64,000 nt of DNA, taken from contig NZ_FNFF01000009.1 of the NCBI RefSeq assembly GCF_900100315.1, forward strand, positions 62,001 through 126,000, read 5' to 3'. This document shows positions 46,669 to 56,598 of the stretch, piece after piece (the stretch's first letter is position 1; every line of letters begins with the position of its first letter). This DNA comes from Streptomyces indicus. Lineage in GTDB: Bacteria; Actinomycetota; Actinomycetes; Streptomycetales; Streptomycetaceae. The position numbers were made by a program, and so were the translations under genes. The notes beneath the pieces were generated by a model. The model had not been told where the DNA came from and did not search any database. It was given only the letters and a program-made list of their open reading frames with translations.

Positions 46669-46878
46669 TCAGCTGTTGTCGGTGCCTTCCTGCGGCGCGT
46701 CATCGGTCTGCGCCGCGCCCTGCGACCGCTCCTGCATCTTCCGTACGAGCTCCTGCTTGAGCTCCTCGGCCGACTTGCGGTCGTTCGCACGCGAGGTGGC
46801 GAGTCCGGCGTCGTTCTTACGGGACAGCTTCTTGCGCTGTCCGCCCACGCCGAGAAGGTTGTTCCGGCTCTTGGCCAC
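46669..46878 (-). CDS. DUF6243-family small basic protein
   Basis: 69 residues, MAKSRNNLLGVGGQRKKLSR followed by a charged helix (SAEELKQELVRKMQER) and acidic tail. Looks like the conserved Streptomyces family of this name; function unknown. Confidence 0.75.
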   Translation of the reverse strand: MAKSRNNLLGVGGQRKKLSRKNDAGLATSRANDRKSAEELKQELVRKMQERSQGAAQTDDAPQEGTDNS

Positions 46879-47065
46879 GGGTGATTCCCATCAGGTGAGA
46901 GGTGGATGTGTCCGAGGGACGGGTCCGTGCCCGCCGGCTCTCACTCGTAGATCGGGAGATGGAAGTACATGGGGGCGACGGTAGCGGAGGGTGCGTGGCC
47001 CGCGCACCGGATTTTCGGGTGCGCCGACGGCCGGTCACCAGTACGGAAGCACGCACCTCCACGCG

Positions 47066-47105
47066 CATGACAGCTGACAGATATTGAAATCTGTCAGCTG
47101 TCATG
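47066..47105. promoter_or_regulatory. Long inverted repeat, probable TetR operator
   Basis: Perfect 17-bp arms CATGACAGCTGACAGAT (47066-47082) and ATCTGTCAGCTGTCATG (47089-47105), 6-bp spacer, 47 bp upstream of the aldo/keto reductase start. The TGACAG element is repeated within each arm. Confidence 0.85.
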
Positions 47106-47151
47106 CGAGAGTGGATGCACCCACCTCCTCAGAACGTCCAAGGAGCCCCTC

Positions 47152-48156
47152 ATGCGCACCACCACCCTCGGCGCCACCGGCCCGCAGACCTCCGCCCTCG
47201 GCCTCGGCTGCATGGGCATGTCCGCGCTCTACGGGGACGCCGACCGCGCCGAGTCCATTGCCACGATCCACGCCGCGCTCGAAGCGGGCATCACGCTGCT
47301 CGACACCGGCGACTTCTACGGCATGGGCCACAACGAGCTGCTGATCAACGAGGCCCTGCGCACCGCCCCCGCCGCCCACCGCGAACAGGCGCTCACCAGC
47401 GTCAAGTTCGGCGCCCTGCGCACGGTCGAGGGCGGCTTCACCGGGTACGACGGCCGGCCGGCCGCGGTGAAGAACTTCGCCGCGTACTCCCTCCAGCGCC
47501 TGGGCACCGACCACATCGACATCTACCGGATCGCCCGCGTCGACCCCGACGTGCCGATCGAGGAGACGGTCGGCGCCATCGCCGAGCTGGTCGAGGCGGG
47601 GCACGTACGGCACATCGGCCTCTCCGAGGTCGGCGCCGAGAACCTGCGCCGCGCCGCGGCGGTCGCCCCCATCTCGGACCTCCAGATCGAGTACTCGCTG
47701 ATCTCGCGCGGCATCGAGGCGGAGATCCTGCCGACCGCCCGCGAGTTGGGCATCGGCATCACCGCGTACGGAGTCCTGTCCCGCGGTCTGATCTCCGGCC
47801 ACTTCACCCGCGACCGCAAGCTCGCCGCGAACGACTTCCGCGGCATGAGCCCCCGCTTCCAGGGCGAGAACCTGGACCGCAACCTCGATCTGGTCGAGGC
47901 CCTGCGGAAGATCGCCGAGCAGAAGGGCGTCACGGTCGCGCAGACCGCCATCGCCTGGGTGGCGGCCCAGGGCGAGGACATCGTCCCGCTCATCGGCGCC
48001 CGCACCCGCGCCCGTCTGACCGAGTCCCTCGGCGCGCTCGACGTGACCCTGGACGAAGCCGACCTCGCCGCGATCGAGCAGGCCGTCCCCGCGGACGCGG
48101 CTGCCGGCGAGCGCTACCCGGCGGCGCAGATGGCACACCTCGACAGCGAGCGCTGA
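47152..48156 (+). CDS. Aldo/keto reductase
   Basis: 334 residues, TIM-barrel NADPH oxidoreductase: GLGCMGMSALYG, LLDTGDFYGMGHNELL (catalytic Asp and Tyr), VKFGAL (Lys), DHIDIYRIARVDP, EYSLISRGIEAEILPTARELGIGITAYGVLSRGLI. AAGGAG precedes the ATG. In a unit with the downstream TetR gene (24 bp apart) behind the inverted repeat. Confidence 0.93.
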   Translation: MRTTTLGATGPQTSALGLGCMGMSALYGDADRAESIATIHAALEAGITLLDTGDFYGMGHNELLINEALRTAPAAHREQALTSVKFGALRTVEGGFTGYDGRPAAVKNFAAYSLQRLGTDHIDIYRIARVDPDVPIEETVGAIAELVEAGHVRHIGLSEVGAENLRRAAAVAPISDLQIEYSLISRGIEAEILPTARELGIGITAYGVLSRGLISGHFTRDRKLAANDFRGMSPRFQGENLDRNLDLVEALRKIAEQKGVTVAQTAIAWVAAQGEDIVPLIGARTRARLTESLGALDVTLDEADLAAIEQAVPADAAAGERYPAAQMAHLDSER

Positions 48157-48180
48157 CCGGCCCACGGGTACGGTTCGACC

Positions 48181-48777
48181 ATGGCCACCGAAACGCTGAC
48201 CGCCGAGCGCATCCTCGCCGCGACCGAGGACGTGCTGCGGCAGTACGGCCCCACGAAGGCGACCGTCGTCGACGTGGCCCGTGCGCTCGGCGTCAGCCAC
48301 GGCAGCGTGTACCGCCACTTCCGTACGAAGGCTGCGCTGCGCGAGGCCGTCACGAAGCGGTGGCTGGACCGCACCACGGACGAGCTGCTGCGCATCGTCG
48401 AGGACACCTCCGCCAGGGCCGAGGACCGGCTGCGCCGCTGGAACATCCACCTGTTCGAGGCCAAGCGCGCCAAGGCGGGTGCCGACCCGCAGCTCTTCGC
48501 CACGTACGAGGTGCTGCTGCGCGAGAACAGCGCGACGGTCGACGAGCACATCGCCGACCTCGTCGGCCAGCTGACCGCGATCCTCGAAGCCGGCCTGGAC
48601 GGCGGAGAGTTCACCCTCGGCTCCGTCGAGCCCGCGCGCGGGGCCCGCGCGGTGTTCGACGCCACGGTCCGCTTCCACGACCCCGTGTACGCGGCCCAGT
48701 GGACGCTCCCCGGCATCGAGCAGGACCTGGACGCCGTACTCGACCTGCTGCTCTGCGGGTTGCGCGTCCGGGGCTGA
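48181..48777 (+). CDS. TetR-family regulator
   Basis: 198 residues; HTH KATVVDVARALGVSHGSVYRHFRTKAALREAV. Probably binds the 40-bp inverted repeat in front of the aldo/keto reductase gene and controls both genes. No strong ribosome site. Confidence 0.9.
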   Translation: MATETLTAERILAATEDVLRQYGPTKATVVDVARALGVSHGSVYRHFRTKAALREAVTKRWLDRTTDELLRIVEDTSARAEDRLRRWNIHLFEAKRAKAGADPQLFATYEVLLRENSATVDEHIADLVGQLTAILEAGLDGGEFTLGSVEPARGARAVFDATVRFHDPVYAAQWTLPGIEQDLDAVLDLLLCGLRVRG

Positions 48778-48789
48778 ACCGGGCGCGGC

Positions 48790-49491
48790 TCACGCCGACT
48801 TGCGCTCGCGCTCCAACTGCTCCGCGAGATCGGCCAGATCGCTCGCGTACAGATCGAACCGGTCCGTGTCCTTCGGCGGATCGCCGACCGGCCGGGCGAC
48901 GTAGGCCGTACGCATCCCGAGGCGCTGCGCCCCGCGCAGGTCCCAGGCGTGCGCGGCGACCATCATCAGGCGCTCGGGCGGCAGGCCCGAGGCGGTGACG
49001 GCGAGCCGGTAGACCTCCGGATCGGGCTTGTACGCACCCGCCTGCTCGGCGGACAGGACCTGGTGCCAGCGCAGTCCGGCGTACGCGTTGAGCGCGAGCA
49101 GCGCGCCACGGCTCGCGTTGGACAGGCCGAGCAGCGGAAAGCGCTCGGCGAGCAGGGCGAGCCCGCTCACACTGTCGGGCCAGGGCGGCAGCCGGCGGCC
49201 CGCGGTGGCGAGTCGCTCGACGGCCGCCGGGTCCTCGGCCCCGGCGGCCGCGGCCACCGCCTCGGCGGCCTCGCGGTCGACGAAGTCCGTTGCGGCATAG
49301 GGCCGTTCACCCGCCGCCATGCGCTGCTGCTCGCGCTCGACGTGCTGCTGCCACAGCATGAGCAGTTGCTCGACCCGTCCTTCGTCGAGGGCGGGACCGA
49401 GCGCGCGGATCGCCGAGCGCAGCCCCGCGGGTTCGTCGACGAGCGTGCCGAGTACGTCGAAGACGAGGGCGTCGGTCGGTGCGTGCGGCAT
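48790..49491 (-). CDS. Haloacid dehalogenase type II (HAD superfamily)
   Basis: 233 residues. Nucleophile Asp in FDVLGTLVDEP, GLSNAS (motif II), Lys in GAYKPDPEVY and MMVAAHAWDLRGAQRLG (motif IV), the last specific to 2-haloacid dehalogenase-like enzymes. AGGAG 8 nt upstream. Confidence 0.9.
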   Translation of the reverse strand: MPHAPTDALVFDVLGTLVDEPAGLRSAIRALGPALDEGRVEQLLMLWQQHVEREQQRMAAGERPYAATDFVDREAAEAVAAAAGAEDPAAVERLATAGRRLPPWPDSVSGLALLAERFPLLGLSNASRGALLALNAYAGLRWHQVLSAEQAGAYKPDPEVYRLAVTASGLPPERLMMVAAHAWDLRGAQRLGMRTAYVARPVGDPPKDTDRFDLYASDLADLAEQLERERKSA

Positions 49492-50009
49492 ACGGGATTC
49501 TCCTGTGGGCCGGAAGCAGGGTCCGCCACCGAACCTACCCGGACCTCGGCCCGCAATCCGGGGCCGACCGGCGCGGCCATGGGGACGACGCGACCGGAAC
49601 AGCCGGAACGTCGCCGGAGCAGCCCGAACGGCCGGAGGGCCGGAGGGGCCGGATGCGCCTCGGCCGGGGATCCGGGCCGCCGCGTGCCGGACGCCCGGGC
49701 CGCAGGGCGCGGGTCGCCGGTCGCGGGGCACGAGTCGCCGGTCGCGGGTCACGACAGCCCGTACACCGCAGCCGGGTTCCCACCTCCCAGGCCAGTAGCG
49801 CTCGTTCGCGCACCCCTCAGCCCACGTCCAGGACCGCCTTGCCCCGCAGCCGGCGGGTCGCGGGTCGCCGCTCGCGGGCCACGGGTCGCGGGTCACCGCT
49901 TGCGGGCCGCGGGTCACGGGTCGCGAGTCGCCGGTCGCGGGCCGCGACAGCGCGTACACCGCAGCCAGGCGCCCAACTCCCAGGCCGGTACGGCTCGTTC
50001 GCGCACCCC
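49492..50009. other. Repeat-filled intergenic region
   Basis: 518 bp without a gene. It consists of GTCGCGGGTC-type repeats (about 49683-49950) and a ~119-bp duplicate of the neighbouring gene's 3' end. Confidence 0.8.
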
Positions 50010-50048
50010 TCACCCCACGTCCAGGACCGCCTTGCCGCGCAGCCGGCG
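49737..50048. repeat. 193-bp-offset duplication of the quinone oxidoreductase 3' end
   Basis: Segment 49737-49855 aligns without gaps to 49930-50048. It includes the gene's last codons (reading GKAVLDVG and stop) and about 80 bp of downstream sequence. Shared blocks include GTACACCGCAGCC and CTCGTTCGCGCACCCCTCA. Between the copies are degenerate GTCGCGGGTC units. Confidence 0.88.
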
Positions 50049-50942
50049 GTCGAGCAGGGCCCGTACCGCCTCGTCGTGGCGGGTCCAGGGCGTGCGGCGG
50101 CTGATGCCGGGGTCGAGGCGGCCCGCGGTGAGCTCGGCGGCGAGCCAGGTCAGGTCGGCCGAGAAGTCCGCGGCCGGTTCGCCGAAGAGGAAGAAGGTGC
50201 GGATCGTCCGGTCGTGCAGACCGTCGATCCCCCACAGCGCCTCGGGCGGCAGGACCGTGTCCTGCTCCGCCGAGCGCCCTACGCTGATCAGCGTGCCGTG
50301 CGGCTCCAACCGGGCGAAGGCGTCGACGAGTTGGGGCCCGCCGACGTTGTCCACCACCCCGTACACGGGCCGCTCCACGGAGGCCGGGTGCGCGTGCACT
50401 TCCGCCGCGCCCAGCCCGCGCAGCACCGCGGCCTGCGCGGGGTCGCGGCTGACGGCCACCACTTCCGCACCCGCCCGCGCCGCGAGCTGCACCGCGAAGC
50501 GGCCCACCCCGCCCGACGCCCCCGTGACCATCACCCGGCGGCCGAGCACCGAGCCCATCCGCCGCAGCACGTGCAGCGCGCTCAGCCCGGCCACCGGCAG
50601 GGTGCTGACGGCGCCGAGGTCCGCGTCCTCGGAGACGACTCCGAGGCGGGCGGCCGGCACCGCGCGCAGCTCCGCCCAGCCCTGCTCCCCGATCGTGACG
50701 ACCCGGGTGCCCTCGGCCGGCCCCGATCCGTCCTGCGCCGCCTTCACCACGACGCCCGCCGCGTCCCAGCCGATCACGGTGCCGTCCGGGATCCAGGCTT
50801 CCGCGGCGCCGTGCACCTCGCCGAAGTTGAGCGATACGGCGCTCACCCGCACCAGGGCCTCGTCCGGCGCCGGCACCGGATCCGGCACCTCGGCCAGGGA
50901 CAGGTGTCCTTCCGCGCCGTGATCGACCACAAGTGCCCGCAT
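50010..50942 (-). CDS. Zinc-independent quinone oxidoreductase (MDR family)
   Basis: 310 residues: MRALVVDHGAEG, VSLNFGEVHGA, VIGWDAAGVVV, VMVTGASGGVGRFAVQLA (NADPH site), VYGVVDNVGG. No catalytic zinc Cys. GGAGG 8 nt upstream of the ATG. Divergent from a TetR gene with a perfect operator-like palindrome between. Confidence 0.9.
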   Translation of the reverse strand: MRALVVDHGAEGHLSLAEVPDPVPAPDEALVRVSAVSLNFGEVHGAAEAWIPDGTVIGWDAAGVVVKAAQDGSGPAEGTRVVTIGEQGWAELRAVPAARLGVVSEDADLGAVSTLPVAGLSALHVLRRMGSVLGRRVMVTGASGGVGRFAVQLAARAGAEVVAVSRDPAQAAVLRGLGAAEVHAHPASVERPVYGVVDNVGGPQLVDAFARLEPHGTLISVGRSAEQDTVLPPEALWGIDGLHDRTIRTFFLFGEPAADFSADLTWLAAELTAGRLDPGISRRTPWTRHDEAVRALLDRRLRGKAVLDVG

Positions 50943-51016
50943 GTTGCCGCCTCCAAGGTTCCGCACCGCAGCGAATCGCGCCGGGACACGCCCGCGCCTC
51001 CGGGCCCGCCCCACCA

Positions 51017-51037
51017 AAGTGCCACAGTGTGGCACTT
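51017..51037. promoter_or_regulatory. Perfect 21-bp palindrome between divergent genes
   Basis: AAGTGCCACA - G - TGTGGCACTT, 75 bp before the quinone oxidoreductase start and 51 bp before the tetR start; a likely TetR operator. Confidence 0.85.
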
Positions 51038-51087
51038 GCGCCATTAGAGCATACGCGCGCAGCGGGCGGTTCCCGTAGGCTGTGTGC

Positions 51088-51681
51088 ATGACGACCGCGG
51101 CAACGCCCCTTTCCCTGCGTGAACGCAAGAAGCAGCGCACCCGGCAGGCGCTGGCCGAGACCGCGGTCACGCTGTTCGCCGAGCGCGGTTTCGACCACAC
51201 GCCGCTGGACGCGCTGCTCGAAGAAGTCGAGGTGTCGCGGCGGACGTTCTTCCGCACCTACCGGTCGAAGGAGGACGTGACCCTCACGGCCGTCAAGGAG
51301 CTCTGGGCCACGTTCCTCGATGTGCTGGAGGAGCAGGAGCCGGCCGGGCGGCCCGCCGAGCGGTTCCGGGAGGCGATGCTGACGAGCCTGGGCCGCATGG
51401 ACCCGGCGTGGTTCCCGAGGTTCGCGCTCACGCTGAAGCTCATCGAGGAGTCACCGTCCCTGCACGGCCACGCCCTGCTCCACTGCGCGGAGATCCAGGC
51501 GGGGGTGGCCCGCAGGCTCGACGCGCCGGACACGCTGGAGACACGGCTGCTGATCGAGTACTGCGTGGCCACGTGGCGCTGCGCGCTGGACGAGTGGCTG
51601 CCCGAGTGCGCGCCCGAGGAGCTGGCGCCGCAGGTGAGCCGCGCGTTCGCCGCGATGCACCAGACCCTCGGCCGGGCCTGA
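51088..51681 (+). CDS. TetR-family regulator
   Basis: 197 residues; HTH FDHTPLDALLEEVEVSRRTFFRTYRSKEDV. TAGGCT (51076-51081) lies 6 nt before the ATG and there is no ribosome site, so probably leaderless. Likely controls itself and the divergent oxidoreductase. Confidence 0.9.
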   Translation: MTTAATPLSLRERKKQRTRQALAETAVTLFAERGFDHTPLDALLEEVEVSRRTFFRTYRSKEDVTLTAVKELWATFLDVLEEQEPAGRPAERFREAMLTSLGRMDPAWFPRFALTLKLIEESPSLHGHALLHCAEIQAGVARRLDAPDTLETRLLIEYCVATWRCALDEWLPECAPEELAPQVSRAFAAMHQTLGRA

Positions 51682-51719
51682 ATCCAGAGCCACAAGGGCT
51701 CTTTCGCAAAGGACCCTCC

Positions 51720-51926
51720 CTACCCCTCCGAGGGATCCACCGTCGCCTGATGCTCCCCCGCCAGGTGCTCCTCGGCCTTGAGCCAGGGCAGGAACTGGGC
51801 GGTGCGGCGCCAGCCGCAGGTGCCGCAGACGAGGACGCGCTGCATCCCCGACTTGCTGACCTGGACGGTGTGTTCCCGGCCGTGCTGGTCCCAGCGGCTG
51901 ACTCTGCTGGTGGTCATGGACGGCAT
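51720..51926 (-). CDS. Small protein with CxxC motif
   Basis: 68 residues: MPSMTTSRVSRWDQHGREHTV, then RVLVCGTCGWRRTAQFLPWLKAEEHLAGEH. One CxxC plus two His could form a zinc site (C-x2-C...H...H). AGGAGG 5 nt before the ATG supports the start. Family not recognised. Confidence 0.7.
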   Translation of the reverse strand: MPSMTTSRVSRWDQHGREHTVQVSKSGMQRVLVCGTCGWRRTAQFLPWLKAEEHLAGEHQATVDPSEG

Positions 51927-52043
51927 CGGTGCCTCCTGGCACATCCGACACTGGGCGGCTATGGGCGCCGCCCAGTGTGCAGCATCCGCAACATCAACAG
52001 GGCCTGCCGTACGGGATGTTCACCACTCCTTGTCCGCACCATG

Positions 52044-52085
52044 CGCGAACCCCCAGCTCCCGCGGAGGGGAGCTGGGGGTTCGCG
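52044..52085 (-). terminator. glyS terminator
   Basis: 18-bp perfect stem CGCGAACCCCCAGCTCCC / GGGAGCTGGGGGTTCGCG with loop GCGGAG, 36 bp after the glyS stop. Confidence 0.9.
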
Positions 52086-52120
52086 TCAAGCGGTGATGAC
52101 CCGGCGGTGCCGGTGGCGGC

Positions 52121-53503
<1,383 letters not shown>

Positions 53504-53644
53504 GGTGCTCTCTTCAGTACGACGGCGAAGAAGCGCGCTGGATACGCGCTCCTGGAGCGAAGACTTCAGGTTACCGGCGGGGCCTACCCCCGGATCAAAT
53601 CGGTTCGGGTGGGCATTCCCGGACGCAAGGGACCAAGGCCTTGT

Positions 53645-53681
53645 TGACAATCGTTTCCAGTTTTGTTGAAAATGAGTGTCA
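53645..53681 (+). promoter_or_regulatory. Two Zur-like boxes over the znuA promoter
   Basis: TGACAATCGTTTCCA (53645-53659) and TGAAAATGAGTGTCA (53667-53681), starts 22 bp apart, resemble the 7-1-7 TGAAAAT-n-ATTTTCA Zur dyad. They overlie TTGACA (-35, 53644-53649) and GAAAAT (-10, 53668-53673). The second box covers the start codon region. Confidence 0.75.
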
Positions 53682-54694
53682 TGAACGTACGACGTCACTC
53701 CCGCCTCATATCCACGGCCGCCGTTTCCACCGCCGGACTGCTCGCCCTCTCCGCGTGCGGCAGCTCCAATGCGGCCGACGGCAAGAGCGACGGTGCAGGC
53801 GGCAAGCTCGACGTCGTCGCGTCCTTCTACCCGATGCAGTACCTCGCGGAGCAGATCGGCGGGGACCACGTGAACGTGGACACCCTGACGAAGCCGGGCG
53901 TCGAGCCGCACGACCTGGAGCTCAGCCCGAAGCAGACCGTCGAGCTCGGCAACGCCGACATGATCCTCTACCTCAAGGATCTCCAGCCCGCCGTCGACAA
54001 GGCCATCGGCCAGTCCGGCGTGAAGAACGTGGTCGACGCCGCCACCCTCACCAAGCTCGAGGAGCACAGCGCCTCCGAGGACCACGAGGGCCACGACCAC
54101 TCCGGTGGGGACGCACACGCCGACGAGCACGGTCACGAGGACGAGCACGGTCACTCGCACGAGACCGAGGCCGGCGAGGACCCGCACATCTGGCTCGACC
54201 CGGTGAAGTACGCCGAGGTCGCCAACGGTGTGGGCGAGGCGCTCCAGAAGGCCGACCCGGACCACGCGGCCGACTACAAGAAGAACACCGAGGAACTGGT
54301 CGGCAAGCTCGAAGCCCTGAACAAGGACTTCGCGGACGGTCTGAAGAACACCGAGACCAAGACCTTCATCACCACGCACGCCGCCTTCGGCTACCTCGCC
54401 GAGCGCTACGGCCTGGACCAGGAGGCCATCTCGGGCCTCTCCCCCGAGGCCGAGCCCAGCCCGGCCCGGATCAAGGAGCTCCAGGAGACCGCCGAGCACG
54501 ACAAGGTCTCGACGGTCTTCTTCGAGACGCTCGCCAGCGACAAGACGGCGAAGACCCTCGCGAAGGACACCGGCCTCAAGACCGACGTGCTCGACCCGCT
54601 CGAGGGAATCACCGACCGGTCCAAGGGCGCTGACTATCTCGAAGTCATGCAGTCCAACCTCACCGCGCTGAAGAAGGCACTCGGCGCGAAGTGA
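53681..54694 (+). CDS. znuA: Zinc ABC transporter substrate-binding lipoprotein
   Basis: 337 residues. Lipobox LSAC; cluster A-I fold with YPMQYLAEQIGGDHVNV, GVEPHDLELSPKQT, an internal His/Asp/Glu-rich loop (near 128-165) and DPHIWLDPVKYAEVA. TTHAAFGYLAERYGL carries a third His ligand and FFETLASDKTA an acidic one. The His-rich loop is typical of ZnuA. Start at 53681 coincides with the predicted transcription start, so probably leaderless. Confidence 0.93.
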   Translation: MNVRRHSRLISTAAVSTAGLLALSACGSSNAADGKSDGAGGKLDVVASFYPMQYLAEQIGGDHVNVDTLTKPGVEPHDLELSPKQTVELGNADMILYLKDLQPAVDKAIGQSGVKNVVDAATLTKLEEHSASEDHEGHDHSGGDAHADEHGHEDEHGHSHETEAGEDPHIWLDPVKYAEVANGVGEALQKADPDHAADYKKNTEELVGKLEALNKDFADGLKNTETKTFITTHAAFGYLAERYGLDQEAISGLSPEAEPSPARIKELQETAEHDKVSTVFFETLASDKTAKTLAKDTGLKTDVLDPLEGITDRSKGADYLEVMQSNLTALKKALGAK

Positions 54695-54765
54695 GTCCCA
54701 CCGGCAGCCGCGGGGCCGGCCCCGGCCGCACAACCGCAGCAGCATCGTCATCGGAGGCGCGAGCC

Positions 54766-55542
54766 ATGGATCCTCTTCTCTCCCCGGATCCCGTCATATC
54801 CCTGCGCGGGGCCCAGGCCACGCTCGGCTCGCGCCCGGTGCTGCGCGGCATCGACCTCACCGTGCACCGCGGTGAAGTCGTCGCCCTGCTCGGCGCCAAC
54901 GGCTCCGGCAAGTCCACCGCCGTGCGCGCGGCCATCGGCCAGGTGCCGCTGACGGGCGGCTCGGTCGAGCTGTTCGGCAAGCCCCTGAAGCGGTTCAAGG
55001 ACTGGGGCCGCGTCGGCTATGTGCCGCAGCGCACCACCGCCGCCTCGGGTGTGCCGGCCACGGTGCACGAGGTGGTCTCGGCCGGCCGGCTCTCCCGTAC
55101 GAAGCTGCGGCTGCCCTCGAAGGCGGACCGTGCCGCGGTAGACCGGGCCATCGAGCTGGTCGGTCTCGCCGACCGCGCGAAGGACTCGGTGAACGCGCTC
55201 TCCGGCGGCCAGCACCAGCGCGTGCTGATCGCCCGCGCGCTCGCGGCCGATCCCGAGCTGCTGATCATGGACGAGCCGATGGCCGGCGTGGACCTGGCCA
55301 GCCAGGAGATCCTCGCGACCACGCTCGCCGCCCAGGTGGAGCGCGGTGCGACGGTGCTGCTCGTGCTGCACGAGCTCGGCCCCCTGGAGCCGCTGATCGA
55401 CCGCGCGGTCGTCCTGCGCGACGGCTGCTGCGTGCACGACGGGCCGCCCCCGAAGGCCGTGGGCCAGCACGCGCTGCCCGGCCACGACCACGTCCACCCG
55501 CACTCGGCCGCCGAGCCGATCCGTACGGGCCTGCTGACCTGA
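54766..55542 (+). CDS. znuC: Zinc ABC transporter ATP-binding protein
   Basis: 258 residues: Walker A GANGSGKST, Q-loop GYVPQR, signature LSGGQHQR, Walker B LLIMDEP, switch His in VLHELG. His-rich C-terminus (GHDHVHPHS). GGAGG upstream; 71 bp after znuA. Confidence 0.93.
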   Translation: MDPLLSPDPVISLRGAQATLGSRPVLRGIDLTVHRGEVVALLGANGSGKSTAVRAAIGQVPLTGGSVELFGKPLKRFKDWGRVGYVPQRTTAASGVPATVHEVVSAGRLSRTKLRLPSKADRAAVDRAIELVGLADRAKDSVNALSGGQHQRVLIARALAADPELLIMDEPMAGVDLASQEILATTLAAQVERGATVLLVLHELGPLEPLIDRAVVLRDGCCVHDGPPPKAVGQHALPGHDHVHPHSAAEPIRTGLLT

Positions 55543-55556
55543 GGGATCTGACACCG

Positions 55557-56459
55557 ATGATGGAACTCCTCCAGAACCCCTTCATGCAGCGCGCGCTGAT
55601 CGCCGCGGTGCTCGTCGGCATCACCGCGCCCGCGATCGGCATCTACCTGGTGCAGCGCCGCCAGGCCCTGATGGGCGACGGCATCGGCCATGTCGCGATG
55701 ACCGGTGTCGGCCTCGGCTTCCTGCTCTCCACCAACCCGATCTGGATGGCGACGCTCGTCTCCGTCGTCGGCGCCGTGGTCATGGAGCTGATCCGCTGGT
55801 ACGGCAAGACGCGCGGCGACCTCGCGCTCGCGATGCTGTTCTACGGCGGCATGGCGGGCGGCGTGATGCTGATCAACCTGTCCGACGCCGGCTCCAACGC
55901 CAACCTGACCTCGTACCTCTTCGGCTCGCTCGCCTCGGTCTCCGACTCGGACGTCACGGCGATCGTGCTGCTCGCGGCCTTCGTCGTCCTCGTGACGGTC
56001 GGTCTTCGCCGGCAGCTGTTCGCGGTCAGCCAGGACGAGGAGTTCGCCCGGGTCACGGGCGTCCCGGTGCGCTTCCTGAACCTCCTGATCGCCGTCACCG
56101 CCGCCGTCACCGTGACGGTCGCGATGCGTGTGGTCGGACTGCTCCTGGTCAGCGCCCTGATGGTGGTGCCGGTCGCGGCGGCCCAGCAGATCACCCGCTC
56201 GTTCAAGGTGACGTTCGCGCTGGCGGTGGCGATCGGTACGGCGGTCACGCTGTCCGGCACCGTGACCTCGTACTACCAGGACGTGCCGCCCGGGGCGACG
56301 ATCGTCCTGCTGGCCATCGGCGTCTTCGTCGCCCTGACCGCGCTCGCCGCGCCGCTCGCCCGGCGCCGTGCCCGCGCCCTGCGGGCCGCCGAGGAGGCGG
56401 AGGCGGCGTGCACGCTGCGGGTGCCGGAAGCCCGTGCCGGTGACGAGGTCAAGGTCTGA
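55557..56459 (+). CDS. znuB: Zinc ABC transporter permease
   Basis: 300 residues, ABC-3 family, about eight helices (IAAVLVGITAPAIGIYLV ... MGDGIGHVAMTGVGLGFLL ... VVGLLLVSALMVVPVAAAQ). Fourteen bp after znuC. Confidence 0.92.
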   Translation: MMELLQNPFMQRALIAAVLVGITAPAIGIYLVQRRQALMGDGIGHVAMTGVGLGFLLSTNPIWMATLVSVVGAVVMELIRWYGKTRGDLALAMLFYGGMAGGVMLINLSDAGSNANLTSYLFGSLASVSDSDVTAIVLLAAFVVLVTVGLRRQLFAVSQDEEFARVTGVPVRFLNLLIAVTAAVTVTVAMRVVGLLLVSALMVVPVAAAQQITRSFKVTFALAVAIGTAVTLSGTVTSYYQDVPPGATIVLLAIGVFVALTALAAPLARRRARALRAAEEAEAACTLRVPEARAGDEVKV

Positions 56460-56473
56460 CCCGACCCGTGCCC

Positions 56474-56500
56474 GCGGATCCGCCACACCGACGGATCCGC
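56474..56500 (+). terminator. Hairpin after znuB
   Basis: GCGGATCCG - CCACACCGA - CGGATCCGC, 9-bp arms, 15 bp after the znuB stop. Confidence 0.7.
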
Positions 56501-56522
56501 CCCGATCGAGCCGTGCGCCGGG

Positions 56523-56556
56523 CCCCGTCACGTAAGGCATGCCTTACGTGACGGGG
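56523..56556. promoter_or_regulatory. 34-bp perfect palindrome upstream of zur
   Basis: Half-site CCCCGTCACGTAAGGCA (56523-56539) is followed directly by its reverse complement. It ends 43 bp before the zur GTG. The core GTAAGGC-AT-GCCTTAC is AT-richer than its surroundings. Confidence 0.8.
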
Positions 56557-56598
56557 CAACCTGGCACAATGGCCCGGAGCATTCGTGAGGAGGCCCCT

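Noticed and set aside
49479..51047. Open plus-strand frame of about 520 codons
   Set aside because: It reads through the GTCGCGGGTC repeats and antisense to the quinone oxidoreductase; composition is that of a shadow frame.
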